Source: an uncultured Mollicutes bacterium (lineage in GTDB: Bacteria > Bacillota_I > Bacilli_A > RFN20 > CAG-826). From it: 12,877 nt of DNA. The stretch is taken from contig URQK01000043.1 in the NCBI GenBank assembly GCA_900549975.1, positions 1-12,877 on the forward strand, in the 5' to 3' direction. Made by a program: the position numbers and the translations under genes. How positions within the stretch are numbered: position 1 is the stretch's first letter; each line of letters begins with the position of its first letter. This document shows, in pieces, positions 6,748 to 12,877 of this stretch. The notes under the pieces were generated by a model. That model ran no database searches. It worked only from the letters and a program-made list of their open reading frames with translations, and was not told the DNA's origin.

Positions 6748-7374
6748 ATGGATTCTACTAAGCCAAAAATATTTACCACAAAATTTATGGTAAGAACTGC
6801 AATATTTTCTACTATCGCGGCAATATTATATGTTGTGCCGGGACTTCAATTTAAATTACCATTCTTTTTAGCATTTTTAGAGGTGCATTTTGATGAAATT
6901 CCAGCGTTTATCGCCTCATTTGCATATGGCCCGTTATGTGGAATAATGGTTTTATTAATAAAGACAATTATTAAACTACCATTTACGCATACCGCAACTG
7001 TGGGAGAATGGTTGGATTTATTATATGGCATTGCCTTAATATTACCAGCGAGTTTGATTTATAAAAATCATCGTTCTTTAAAAGGAGCGTTAATTGGCTT
7101 GTTAGTGGGTTTATTAACACATCTATTAGTAACATTTGTTTGTTCCGCTACATTCGTAATTGATATGTATACTTTCTTTTATTCAACAATTACTAGTGAT
7201 CAAATCTTAGCGTTAGCGCAACAACTTAATCCTCATGTTAGTAATGTGCATGCATCTATTGCATTTTACTGTTTCTTACCATTTAATGCTTTTAAAGATG
7301 CGCTTATAATTATAATTACGATTATTTTATATCCAAGAATTCGCTATTTTACAGAAAAACGTTATCAAAAATAA
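6748..7374 (+). CDS. ribU: Riboflavin-specific S component of an ECF transporter
   Basis: RibU is the membrane protein that binds riboflavin and works with the shared EcfA/EcfA'/EcfT energising module, which is not in this window. It has 208 aa and about six hydrophobic segments. Near residues 46-70 the segment LEVHFDEIPAFIASFAYGPL, followed by a Gly-rich helix and IKTIIK, is the conserved RibU signature. The start is fixed by AAAGGGA at 6732-6738, nine bases before the ATG. Expression is controlled by the FMN riboswitch directly upstream. The cell therefore takes up riboflavin and shuts the gene down when FMN is ample. A strong bidirectional terminator separates it from the convergent ferredoxin gene. 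Confidence 0.95.
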   Translation: MDSTKPKIFTTKFMVRTAIFSTIAAILYVVPGLQFKLPFFLAFLEVHFDEIPAFIASFAYGPLCGIMVLLIKTIIKLPFTHTATVGEWLDLLYGIALILPASLIYKNHRSLKGALIGLLVGLLTHLLVTFVCSATFVIDMYTFFYSTITSDQILALAQQLNPHVSNVHASIAFYCFLPFNAFKDALIIIITIILYPRIRYFTEKRYQK

Positions 7375-7382
7375 AAAAAAGC

Positions 7383-7431
7383 AAATAAAAAATCCTGCGT
7401 GCATTATTTATTGGCGCAGGATTTTTTATTT
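7383..7431. terminator. Bidirectional terminator between ribU and the ferredoxin gene
   Basis: Bases 7383-7399 and 7415-7431 form a perfect 17-bp stem with core ATCCTGCG/CGCAGGAT, flanked by A- and T-runs. It can end ribU transcripts on the plus strand and ferredoxin transcripts on the minus strand. Confidence 0.92.
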
Positions 7432-7433
7432 AG

Positions 7434-7613
7434 TTATTCAACTTCAATAGCTTGAGCTGGGCAGTTGCTAGCAGCGTCATTAGCTTCATCAGTTGCTTCT
7501 TCAACGATTGCTTTTGCTTTGCCATCATCATCAAATTCGAATGATGCTGGTGCCATGCTTACGCAAAGGCCACAACCAATACATAAATCTTTGTTTACTC
7601 TTACTTTTGCCAT
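7434..7613 (-). CDS. fer: 4Fe-4S ferredoxin
   Basis: This 59-aa acidic protein carries electrons through one [4Fe-4S] cluster in the cytoplasm. Cys11, Cys14 and Cys17 (CIGCGLC) and Cys51 (CPAQAI) are the four ligands, the pattern of single-cluster ferredoxins such as Bacillus Fer. Two-cluster clostridial ferredoxins have eight Cys and are excluded. The second half is rich in Asp, Glu and Ala. AAGGAG at 7623-7628 lies nine bases before the ATG. It has its own strong promoter, and its 3' end shares a terminator with the convergent ribU. The ribU-fer neighbourhood also exists in B. subtilis, as I recall. The redox partners cannot be told from the sequence. Confidence 0.95.
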   Translation of the reverse strand: MAKVRVNKDLCIGCGLCVSMAPASFEFDDDGKAKAIVEEATDEANDAASNCPAQAIEVE

Positions 7614-7642
7614 TTTTCTAAACTCCTTTTTTTGATACTCAA

Positions 7643-7671
7643 ATTATACTTTATAATATGTTCTTTTTCAA
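7643..7671 (-). promoter_or_regulatory. Sigma-A promoter of the ferredoxin gene
   Basis: On the minus strand TTGAAA (7671-7666), 17 bases, then a perfect TATAAT (7648-7643). The start would be near 7636, giving a short leader that holds the AAGGAG ribosome site. Confidence 0.8.
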
Positions 7672-7794
7672 GATTGAAAAAATGAGAAAAAATCATTAAT
7701 TTTTTGTTTTTACACTAACAACAACTATTTTGTCTTCTCTTATAAGAAAAAAATTAACATAAGCAATAATGATTAAATGCCTATAGATTTATTC
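7672..7794. other. Gene-free AT-rich stretch, nothing identified
   Basis: No reading frame, RNA gene or clear promoter pair is seen here. TTAACA at 7754 and TATAGA at 7782 resemble promoter boxes but are 22 bases apart, too far for a normal promoter. Confidence 0.5.
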
Positions 7795-7863
7795 ATTGAA
7801 GTTATATTGAAGTTGACATTGAAGTTATATTGAAGTAAACGTTGAAGTTATGTTGAAGTGATT
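7795..7863. repeat. Phased array: three 23-bp units, six TTGAAGT motifs
   Basis: Units at 7795-7817, 7818-7840 and 7841-7863 each hold two TTGAAGT motifs. The six motifs begin at 7796, 7807, 7819, 7830, 7842 and 7853, a strict 11/12-base alternation of about one helical turn. The 23-base unit is not a multiple of three, so it is not coding. It may be a cooperative protein-binding site ahead of the cmk operon, or a simple minisatellite. Confidence 0.92.
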
Positions 7864-7884
7864 AAAAAATTACTAAAAAATTAT

Positions 7885-7921
7885 AGATAGATTAATTTTT
7901 TCATTTTAATCTATCTTTTTT
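7885..7921 (+). terminator. Hairpin with T-run upstream of the cmk operon (terminator or attenuator)
   Basis: AGATAGATTAA (7885-7895) pairs perfectly with TTAATCTATCT (7906-7916) around a 10-base loop, followed by TTTTTT. No gene on the plus strand lies upstream to be terminated, so a leader transcript or an attenuator is possible. An AT-rich palindrome (7922-7929 and 7933-7940) follows at once. Confidence 0.6.
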
Positions 7922-7965
7922 ATTTTAATTCTATTAAAATAGTTAACGAACGGAGGATGGTAAAA

Positions 7966-8316
7966 ATGGAACGAGAAACACGTGAAAAAAAATATGCCAA
8001 ACTTCGTGATGAGATAGAAAATATTGACACCACAATTTTAGAAAATATGGAAAGAAATAGAAATGAAAAAAAGTCTTCTATTTTAAAAGAATCAATGCAA
8101 CATTTAGCTAATGCTAAAAAAGTTGGTACTACGTCTAATGATCTTTCTATTGAAGAAATTTTAAAAGCTCATACTGAGTATGTAAGTGTTAATAAAAAAG
8201 ATAATCATAAACAAAATTTTAAGGAAAAAAGGCTTAAGAATATTTTGTGTGTGGCTATTTGTATTATTCTTGTAATTGTTATTACAATTGTAATTATCTC
8301 AATTTTTAGGAGGTAA
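7966..8316 (+). CDS. Small tail-anchored membrane protein, function unknown
   Basis: I do not recognise this 116-aa protein. I chose the ATG at 7966 over the in-frame ATG at 7957 because GGAGG (7952-7956) touches the latter but is nine bases from the former. The first ~90 residues are charged, without Gly-rich or catalytic motifs, and mostly helical in character, with a likely coiled-coil section near residues 1-52. Residues ~92-113 form one hydrophobic helix (Ile/Val-rich), followed by FRR. There is no signal peptide, so the bulk should face the cytoplasm. The stop codon is preceded by AGGAGG, which is the ribosome site of cmk five bases on, so the gene is first in a cmk-der operon. Its place there hints at a housekeeping envelope or division role (inference only). 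Confidence 0.8.
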   Translation: MERETREKKYAKLRDEIENIDTTILENMERNRNEKKSSILKESMQHLANAKKVGTTSNDLSIEEILKAHTEYVSVNKKDNHKQNFKEKRLKNILCVAICIILVIVITIVIISIFRR

Positions 8317-8321
8317 CTGTT

Positions 8322-8996
8322 ATGAAAAAAATCGCTATTGCTATTGATGGACCTGCCGCAGCGGGTAAATCTACTATTGCGAAAAGAATTGCTAAAAAAT
8401 TAGGATTCACTTATATCGATACTGGCGCTATGTACCGTGCTTTTACATATTACGTATTAAAAAACGGAATTGACCCGCAAAACGAAGAAGCATCTTGCGC
8501 AGTAATTGATAAAGTTGATATTAAATTACTTCCTAATGATCATGTTTTATGTAACGATGAAGATGTAACTACTGTTATTAGAGAAAATGAAGTATCAAGA
8601 AATGTTTCGTATATTGCTTCTTATAAGGCAATTAGACTTGCAATGGTTGATGCTCAAAGAAAAATGGCAGAATCAACATCAGTAGTTATGGATGGAAGAG
8701 ATATCGGTACATATGTCTTACCAAACGCCGAAGTAAAAATTTATCAAGTTGCATCAGTAGAAGCTCGCGCAGAAAGACGCTTAAAAGAAAACCAAGAAAA
8801 GAACATTCCTTGTGACTTAGAAAGTTTAATTAAGGATATCGAGAGAAGAGACTATATTGACTCTCATCGTGACTTTGCTCCTTTATGCAAAGCAGATGAC
8901 GCAATTTTATTAGATACATCTTATATGACAATTGAAGAAGTTGTTCAAGAAGTATTAAATATTATTGCCACTAAGGTAGGTAATATCAATGGCTAA
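8322..8996 (+). CDS. cmk: Cytidylate kinase
   Basis: Cmk transfers phosphate from ATP to CMP or dCMP, giving CDP or dCDP for RNA, DNA and phospholipid synthesis. It has 224 aa, the usual size. The P-loop GPAAAGKS lies at residues 10-17, the nucleotide-binding DTGAMYR at 33-39 and the conserved DGRDIGT at 124-130, followed by the basic lid region with EARAERR. AGGAGG overlaps the stop of the upstream gene and gives a firm start. The last eight bases overlap der, so the two are translationally linked. The cmk-der neighbourhood is widely conserved in Bacillota; rpsA, often found between them, is absent. Confidence 0.98.
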   Translation: MKKIAIAIDGPAAAGKSTIAKRIAKKLGFTYIDTGAMYRAFTYYVLKNGIDPQNEEASCAVIDKVDIKLLPNDHVLCNDEDVTTVIRENEVSRNVSYIASYKAIRLAMVDAQRKMAESTSVVMDGRDIGTYVLPNAEVKIYQVASVEARAERRLKENQEKNIPCDLESLIKDIERRDYIDSHRDFAPLCKADDAILLDTSYMTIEEVVQEVLNIIATKVGNING

Positions 8997-10296
8997 TGGT
9001 ATTGTTGCGGTAGTGGGCTCACCTAATGTTGGTAAGTCAACTATCTTTAATCGTATTGTTGGTAAACGTCAATCGATTGTTGATGATGCTAGTGGTATAA
9101 CTCGTGATCGAATTTATGCTAAAGCTAGTTGGTTAACAAAAGATTTCTCGATTGTTGATACTGGTGGGGTAGAGTTAGAAAATCAACCATTCCAAAAACA
9201 AATTCGTGCTCAAGTAGAAATTGCTTTGCAAGAAGCGGATGTTATTTTGTTTGTAGTAGATGGAAAAGTAGGAGTTACTAGAGAAGATCAAATTGTTGCT
9301 CGAATGCTTTATAAATCTAATAAACCAATTGTTTTAGCGGTTAATAAAATAGATTCTGTAGAGCAAATGGATAATATCCATGAGTTTTATGCTTTAGGAC
9401 TTGGTGAACCAATTGCAGTATCTGGTTCACATGGTATTGGTATTGGTGATATTTTAGATAAAATTATTACGTATTTACCAAATAAAACGATAAATGAAAA
9501 AGAAAATGTTATATCTTTTTCCCTTATTGGACGTCCAAATGTGGGAAAATCTAGTTTGGTTAATGCCATATTAAATCAAAATCGTGTTATTGTATCTAAT
9601 GTTGAAGGAACAACAAGAGATGCAGTTGATACACCTTTTAAAAGAGATGGAAAAGACTATGTTATTATTGATACCGCTGGTCTTAAAAAACGTGGAAAAA
9701 TTTATGAAGCTGTCGATAAATATAGTGCTTTAAGAGCATTAAGCGCAATTGATAGAAGTCAAATTGTTTTACTTGTTATTGATGCGGAAACTGGTATTCA
9801 AGAACAAGATAAACATGTAGTGGGTTACGCTATAGAAGCAAAGAAATCTATTATTATTGTTGTTAATAAATGGGATACAGTTGAAAAAAATGAAAAGACA
9901 ATGGCGGAATTCACAAAAAAAGTTCGTGATGAATTTAAGTTTTTAGATTATGCTCCGATTGTATTTGTATCAGCGTTAACAAAAGCAAGAATTAGTACAA
10001 TTTATGATGAAATTGATGCTTGTTATGAAGCTTTTAATACTCGTGTAGCAACATCAGTATTAAATGAAGTTATGCAAGATGCCCAAATTATGAATCCTGC
10101 TCCATATTTCAATGGTGGTAGAATTAGAATTTATTTTGCTAATCAAGTAAGTGTATGTCCTCCAACATTTGTTTTATTTGTAAATGATCCAGCATTTATG
10201 CATTTCTCCTATAATAGATATATTGAAAATCGTTTAAGAGATACATTTAATTTTTCAGGAACACCAATTAGTATTATTTGCCGCGAAAGAAAATAA
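8989..10296 (+). CDS. der: Ribosome-assembly GTPase Der (EngA)
   Basis: Der is an essential GTPase with two G domains that acts in maturation of the 50S ribosomal subunit. It has 435 aa, the standard length. The first G domain shows GSPNVGKS at residues 10-17, DTGG and NKID at 119-122. The second shows GRPNVGKS at 181-188, DTAG and NKWD at 293-296. The C-terminal ~80 residues form the KH-like RNA-binding domain, with FNGGRIRIYFANQ and the end FSGTPISIICRERK. The start at 8989 lies inside the cmk coding sequence, with AAGGTAGG upstream. spoVIF follows after 42 bases, where gpsA is found in B. subtilis. Confidence 0.98.
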   Translation: MANGIVAVVGSPNVGKSTIFNRIVGKRQSIVDDASGITRDRIYAKASWLTKDFSIVDTGGVELENQPFQKQIRAQVEIALQEADVILFVVDGKVGVTREDQIVARMLYKSNKPIVLAVNKIDSVEQMDNIHEFYALGLGEPIAVSGSHGIGIGDILDKIITYLPNKTINEKENVISFSLIGRPNVGKSSLVNAILNQNRVIVSNVEGTTRDAVDTPFKRDGKDYVIIDTAGLKKRGKIYEAVDKYSALRALSAIDRSQIVLLVIDAETGIQEQDKHVVGYAIEAKKSIIIVVNKWDTVEKNEKTMAEFTKKVRDEFKFLDYAPIVFVSALTKARISTIYDEIDACYEAFNTRVATSVLNEVMQDAQIMNPAPYFNGGRIRIYFANQVSVCPPTFVLFVNDPAFMHFSYNRYIENRLRDTFNFSGTPISIICRERK

Positions 10297-10323
10297 CAAA
10301 TTTAAACTTACCCGCATATTATA
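10296..10323 (+). promoter_or_regulatory. Candidate sigma-K-type promoter ahead of spoVIF
   Basis: CATATTATA at 10315-10323 matches the CATANNNTA -10 consensus of sigma-K, with AC at 10296-10297, 17 bases upstream, as its short -35. B. subtilis spoVIF is sigma-K dependent, as I recall. The predicted start near 10330 lies at the ribosome site, which weakens the case. Confidence 0.3.
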
Positions 10324-10338
10324 TTTTGGGTGAGAAAT

Positions 10339-10575
10339 ATGGATGATTCAATTTTTGATAAGGTAGAAAAGAAAACTAATGTAAAGAAAGAAGATATATT
10401 AAAGTTAGCTAAGTCAATATCTGGTAAAGACTTAAATGATGAAAGGGTTCTTCGCTCTTTAATTAAAGATGTAGCGCGTCTTGCTAATAAACCAGTATCA
10501 AAAGAAAAAGAAGAAAAAATTATTAATGCGGTTAAAAAAGATAAAATTCCAAAAAATCTTAATAAGATAATATAA
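10339..10575 (+). CDS. spoVIF: Stage VI sporulation protein F
   Basis: SpoVIF (YjcC in B. subtilis) is a small mother-cell protein needed for spore coat assembly and resistance. This 78-aa protein has the family pattern throughout: an N-terminal FDKVEKKTNVKKEDILKLA block (~6-24), a central ERVLRSLIKDVARLANKPVS block (~35-54), and a tail EEKIINAVKKDKIPKNL. The usual length is about 86. I chose ATG 10339 over the in-frame GTG 10330, because the latter lies within the GGGTGAG ribosome site (10328-10334). That site can pair with CTTACCC (10307-10313), which might hold translation down when the message is read through from der. In B. subtilis the gene lies elsewhere on the chromosome, so its place next to der is unusual. 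Confidence 0.85.
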   Translation: MDDSIFDKVEKKTNVKKEDILKLAKSISGKDLNDERVLRSLIKDVARLANKPVSKEKEEKIINAVKKDKIPKNLNKII

Positions 10576-10603
10576 AGTCTAACTCAAGTGGTTAGGCTTT
10601 TTT
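10575..10603 (+). terminator. Rho-independent terminator of the cmk-der-spoVIF operon
   Basis: AAGTCTAAC (10575-10583) pairs with GTTAGGCTT (10591-10599) with one G-T wobble, loop TCAAGTG, then a run of T. The stem begins at the last base of the spoVIF stop codon. Confidence 0.88.
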
Positions 10604-10747
10604 CTTATTTAAAGGGCACATGCTTTATATTGAAGTTTATTTAAATACTATGCCACTGAAAAAAATGCAATAATTGCAAAAAAATTCAGTCGTATTATAA
10701 AATATAGGCACTAAAATGAAATAAGAATCAAACACATTATATTACAA

Positions 10748-10972
10748 ATGATTACTAAAAATGCTATTAGTGTCAAAAATGAAACAATTGATATCGTTTT
10801 ACCTGATGAAAAAGATAAAGTGTTTTATGAAGTTGTCGTGAAATCAAATGAAATTCGAAAATCAAAACTTGTAACGGGCAATATAAAGCATTTTCCTATA
10901 ACACATTTTATTGTTACTCCCAAAGAACTATGTGACATAATATTAAAACAATTAGAAGAGCATATTGATTAG
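10748..10972 (+). pseudogene. C-terminal fragment of a PIN-family toxin
   Basis: The 74-aa reading frame matches the C-terminal half of type II toxin PIN-domain ribonucleases of the PIN_3 kind: LPDEKDKVFYEV (the acidic DxxD region), LVTGNIKHFP, then FIVTPKELCDIIL. The N-terminal half with the first catalytic Asp, usually in a DTNVLVSAL-type motif, is missing, and no ribosome site precedes the ATG. In-frame codons continue upstream to a TAA at 10712, and a further short open piece before it shows no clear match. No antitoxin gene is adjacent. It is best read as a dead remnant of a toxin-antitoxin locus lying in the der-spoIVA interval. Confidence 0.75.
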
Positions 10973-10979
10973 TAATTAT

Positions 10980-11017
10980 CAAATTTATTAATAATACTAA
11001 TTTGTTGTTCTTTTTTT
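10980..11017 (+). terminator. Weak hairpin with T-run after the PIN fragment
   Basis: CAAATT (10980-10985) can pair with AATTTG (10999-11004) around an AT-rich loop, followed by a run of seven T starting near 11011. The single G-C pair makes it weak. Confidence 0.3.
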
Positions 11018-11064
11018 ATTTACTACTTCATATCTATTAATAGCGATATTTAGGAGGTTATTTT

Positions 11065-12543
11065 ATGGAGACTCTTTCGGTATTAAAAGATATTGGGCTT
11101 CGTGGAAATGGTGATATTTATTTAGGAGTAGTGGGACCAGTACGTGTTGGTAAATCGACATTTATTAAAAGATTTATGGAAGTATTAGTTATTCCGCATA
11201 TTAAAAATGAGGATGATAAAAAAAGAGCATTAGATGAATTACCGCAATCGGGAATTGGCAAAACAATTATGACAATGGAACCTAAATTTGTTCCATCTAA
11301 TGCTGTTGAGATTTTAGTGGAAGAAAACTTAACAGTAAAAGTAAGATTAATTGATTGTGTGGGTTATATTATAGAAAACGCGCAAGGATATTTAGAAGAT
11401 GGAAAAATGCGTATGGTTAAGACACCATGGTTTAGTGAGACTATACCATTTGATGATGCCGCAAAAATTGGCACACAAAAAGTAATTAAGGAACATTCTA
11501 CTTTAGGCATTTGTGTTTTAAGTGATGGAACAATTAATGAATTTACTCGTGAAGATTATAAGAATAGCGAAGAACAAGTTATTGAAGAGTTAAAATCAAT
11601 TGATCGTCCATTTGTTATTGTCTTAAATTCTAAAACTCCAACCACGGAAGCAACAACAAAAATCAAAGAAGAATTAATGGATAAATATAATGTGCCAGTA
11701 ATTCCTCTTAATGTAGAAGAAATGAGTGAAAATGATGCAACGGAAGTATTGCGTGAAGCATTATTCCAATACCCAATAGCAAATATTGATGTTGCTTTAC
11801 CTAATTGGGTGAGTCAATTGGATGAAGAACATTATATTAAGCAAAGTGTTAATAATACAATTGAGGAAGCCATGAATAGCGCTCGTACAATTAGAGATGT
11901 TAATAATATTAATGAAGTACTTAAGAATAATGAATATATCTCTAATGCTTCGATTAGTAATGTTGATACCGGAACAGGCGTTGTTACTATCCAAATGGAT
12001 GTTAAAGATGGATTATATGAAACAGTATTAAAAGAACTTGTTGGTTGTGAAATTTCCGATAAAGCACAGTTAATTGCGGTTTTAACAGAATTTACAAAAG
12101 CTAAAAAAGAATACGAAATCATTGGTGGCGCCTTAAAGATGGCGGAAACAACAGGATATGGATTTTCCAATGCTAGCTTAAGTAATATGAAAATAGAAAA
12201 ACCGGTTATTACTAAATCCGGCAATAGATATGGAATAAAAGTAAAAGCGCTAGCGTCAACTTATCATATTATTAAAGTTGATTTAGAAACATCGTTTGAG
12301 CCAACTTTAGGATCAAAAATGCAAAGTGATTATTTTTTAGATTATTTATTAAAAGCTTATGATGAAGACCCTAATAAAATATTAGATTGTGAAATATTTG
12401 GTCAAAAATTTGGTGACATTATAAAAGCCGGAATTACTGGTAAATTAGCAACATTACCTGAACCAGTCAAAGTAAAATTGCAACAATTAATTAAAACTAT
12501 TTCTAACAAAGGCAAATCTAATTTAATAGCATTTGTATTTTAG
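11065..12543 (+). CDS. spoIVA: Stage IV sporulation protein A, spore coat morphogenetic ATPase
   Basis: SpoIVA polymerises, using ATP hydrolysis, into the basement layer around the forespore on which the spore coat is built. It also affects cortex formation. The 492 aa equal the B. subtilis length. Walker A is GPVRVGKS at residues 24-31, followed by TFIKRFM. The Walker B-like acidic residue is Asp97 in LIDCVGY. The GTPase-like N-terminal half is followed by the middle domain and the C-terminal region, which ends in the hydrophobic IAFVF thought to contact the membrane peptide SpoVM. AGGAGGT at 11052-11058 fixes the start. It is a single-gene unit with its own terminator. No convincing sigma-E promoter was seen: CATATCTA at 11029 is only a partial match. 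Confidence 0.98.
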   Translation: METLSVLKDIGLRGNGDIYLGVVGPVRVGKSTFIKRFMEVLVIPHIKNEDDKKRALDELPQSGIGKTIMTMEPKFVPSNAVEILVEENLTVKVRLIDCVGYIIENAQGYLEDGKMRMVKTPWFSETIPFDDAAKIGTQKVIKEHSTLGICVLSDGTINEFTREDYKNSEEQVIEELKSIDRPFVIVLNSKTPTTEATTKIKEELMDKYNVPVIPLNVEEMSENDATEVLREALFQYPIANIDVALPNWVSQLDEEHYIKQSVNNTIEEAMNSARTIRDVNNINEVLKNNEYISNASISNVDTGTGVVTIQMDVKDGLYETVLKELVGCEISDKAQLIAVLTEFTKAKKEYEIIGGALKMAETTGYGFSNASLSNMKIEKPVITKSGNRYGIKVKALASTYHIIKVDLETSFEPTLGSKMQSDYFLDYLLKAYDEDPNKILDCEIFGQKFGDIIKAGITGKLATLPEPVKVKLQQLIKTISNKGKSNLIAFVF

Positions 12544-12545
12544 TA

Positions 12546-12579
12546 AAAATCCAGCGGATATTTAAATTCGCTGGATTTT
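12546..12579. terminator. Terminator after spoIVA
   Basis: AAAATCCAGCG (12546-12556) pairs perfectly with CGCTGGATTTT (12569-12579), and the stem can extend inward by about three pairs. Flanking A and T runs would let it act in both directions. Confidence 0.88.
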
Positions 12580-12663
12580 AAACATTAAATGGCATTTAAA
12601 TTTTCGCAAAACTGATGAGTGTCCATGAACTTCAGCGGATCTTTTATCGTTCACTAAAGTAAC
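12580..12663. other. Gene-free spacer, nothing identified
   Basis: No reading frame or RNA gene is supported between the spoIVA terminator and the tRNA terminator. A small palindrome, TAAATG-G-CATTTA, lies near 12587. Confidence 0.5.
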
Positions 12664-12694
12664 AAAAAAAGATGATACATAAATCGTATCATCT
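12664..12694 (-). terminator. Terminator of the tRNA-Lys/tRNA-Leu unit
   Basis: AGATGATAC (12670-12678) and GTATCATCT (12686-12694) form a perfect 9-bp stem with a 7-base loop. Read on the minus strand it ends in a run of seven T (12670-12664), so it terminates the tRNA transcript. Confidence 0.88.
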
Positions 12695-12707
12695 AATTTT
12701 ATAACGA

Positions 12708-12794
12708 TGGTGCCCGGGACCGGAATCGAACCGGTACGGTATCGCTACCGCAGGATTTTAAGTCCTGTGCGTCTACCTATTCCGCCACCTGGGC
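12708..12794 (-). tRNA. tRNA-Leu (anticodon UAA)
   Basis: An 87-base tRNA with encoded CCA (12710-12708). The anticodon arm CAGGA-CTTAAAA-TCCTG gives anticodon TAA. The long variable arm is that of a class II tRNA, and GGTTCGATTCC marks the T arm. The acceptor stem GCCCAGG/CCCGGGC has one A-C mismatch at the fifth pair. Only four bases separate it from tRNA-Lys. Confidence 0.97.
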
Positions 12795-12798
12795 AAGA

Positions 12799-12874
12799 TG
12801 GTGACTCGCCGGAGATTCGAACTCCGGACACCTTGATTAAAAGTCAAGTGCTCTACCAACTGAGCTAGCGAGTC
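12799..12874 (-). tRNA. tRNA-Lys (anticodon UUU)
   Basis: A 76-base tRNA with encoded CCA (12801-12799). The acceptor stem GACTCGC/GCGAGTC is perfect. The anticodon arm CTTGA-CTTTTAA-TCAAG gives anticodon TTT. The D arm (TAGCTCAGTTGGTAGAGCA) and T arm are standard. It is cotranscribed with tRNA-Leu; further tRNAs may lie beyond the window edge. Confidence 0.98.
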
Positions 12875-12877
12875 ATG

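Noticed and set aside
7795..7863. CRISPR array
   Set aside because: The repeats are 7-23 bases and directly adjoining, with no unique spacers of 30 or so bases and no cas genes.
10605..10714. Possible antitoxin coding remnant before the PIN fragment
   Set aside because: The only open piece is about 27 codons between stops, without a start, ribosome site or recognisable motif.
12587..12599. Palindrome TAAATG-G-CATTTA
   Set aside because: It is short and AT-rich; such palindromes are expected by chance.
12610..12640. CTGATGAG near 12612 resembling a hammerhead ribozyme core
   Set aside because: The matching CGAAA segment and the three flanking stems are missing.
1..12877. Use of TGA as a tryptophan codon, as in Mycoplasma relatives
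   Set aside because: All intact genes use TGG for Trp and need no TGA read-through; the absence of TGA stops among about a dozen genes is not informative in such AT-rich DNA.

Overview
The window comes from a low-GC, endospore-forming member of the Bacillota (class Bacilli), probably an uncultured host-associated lineage. The evidence is the AT-rich sequence, strong AGGAGG-type ribosome binding sites, a dacB-spmA-spmB operon, spoIVA, a spoVIF-like gene, a ferredoxin and ECF-type riboflavin uptake. All intact genes read through with TGG for Trp and stop at TAA or TAG, so no recoding of TGA is needed.

Layout. (1) 1-1467, minus strand: a secreted lipoprotein metalloprotease of the M6/immune-inhibitor-A type, cut by the window edge, with a perfect 35-bp inverted repeat in its 3' part. 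(2) 1568-3701, plus strand: dacB-spmA-spmB, the operon for spore cortex peptidoglycan maturation and core dehydration. (3) 3776-5248: a large, unrecognised lipoprotein with a His/Trp/Asp-rich tail, closed by a terminator. (4) 5401-5975: a decayed AAA/DUF4143 ATPase gene behind three short direct repeats. (5) 6069-6563: a small unrecognised membrane protein. (6) 6566-7374: promoter, FMN riboswitch and ribU, closed by a 17-bp bidirectional terminator shared with a convergent 4Fe-4S ferredoxin gene (7434-7613, minus). (7) 7614-7965: a gene-free stretch with a phased TTGAAGT array and a hairpin. (8) 7966-10575: small tail-anchored protein, cmk, der and spoVIF, then a terminator. (9) 10748-10972: the C-terminal half of a PIN-family toxin. 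(10) 11065-12543: spoIVA and its terminator. (11) 12664-12874, minus strand: tRNA-Lys(UUU) and tRNA-Leu(UAA) with their terminator.

Functional picture. DacB, SpmA and SpmB set cortex structure and spore dehydration. SpoIVA is the ATP-driven basement layer of the coat. SpoVIF is a mother-cell coat-assembly factor. The order dacB-spmAB ... ribU-fer ... cmk-der ... spoIVA matches, as I recall it, the gene order in Bacillus subtilis. The window therefore looks like a condensed ancestral block with accessory genes (lipoprotein, dead ATPase, PIN fragment) filling the gaps.

I see no complete new defence or mobile system. The best candidates for something undescribed are the His/Trp/Asp-rich lipoprotein, the phased TTGAAGT array, and the inverted repeat inside the protease gene.
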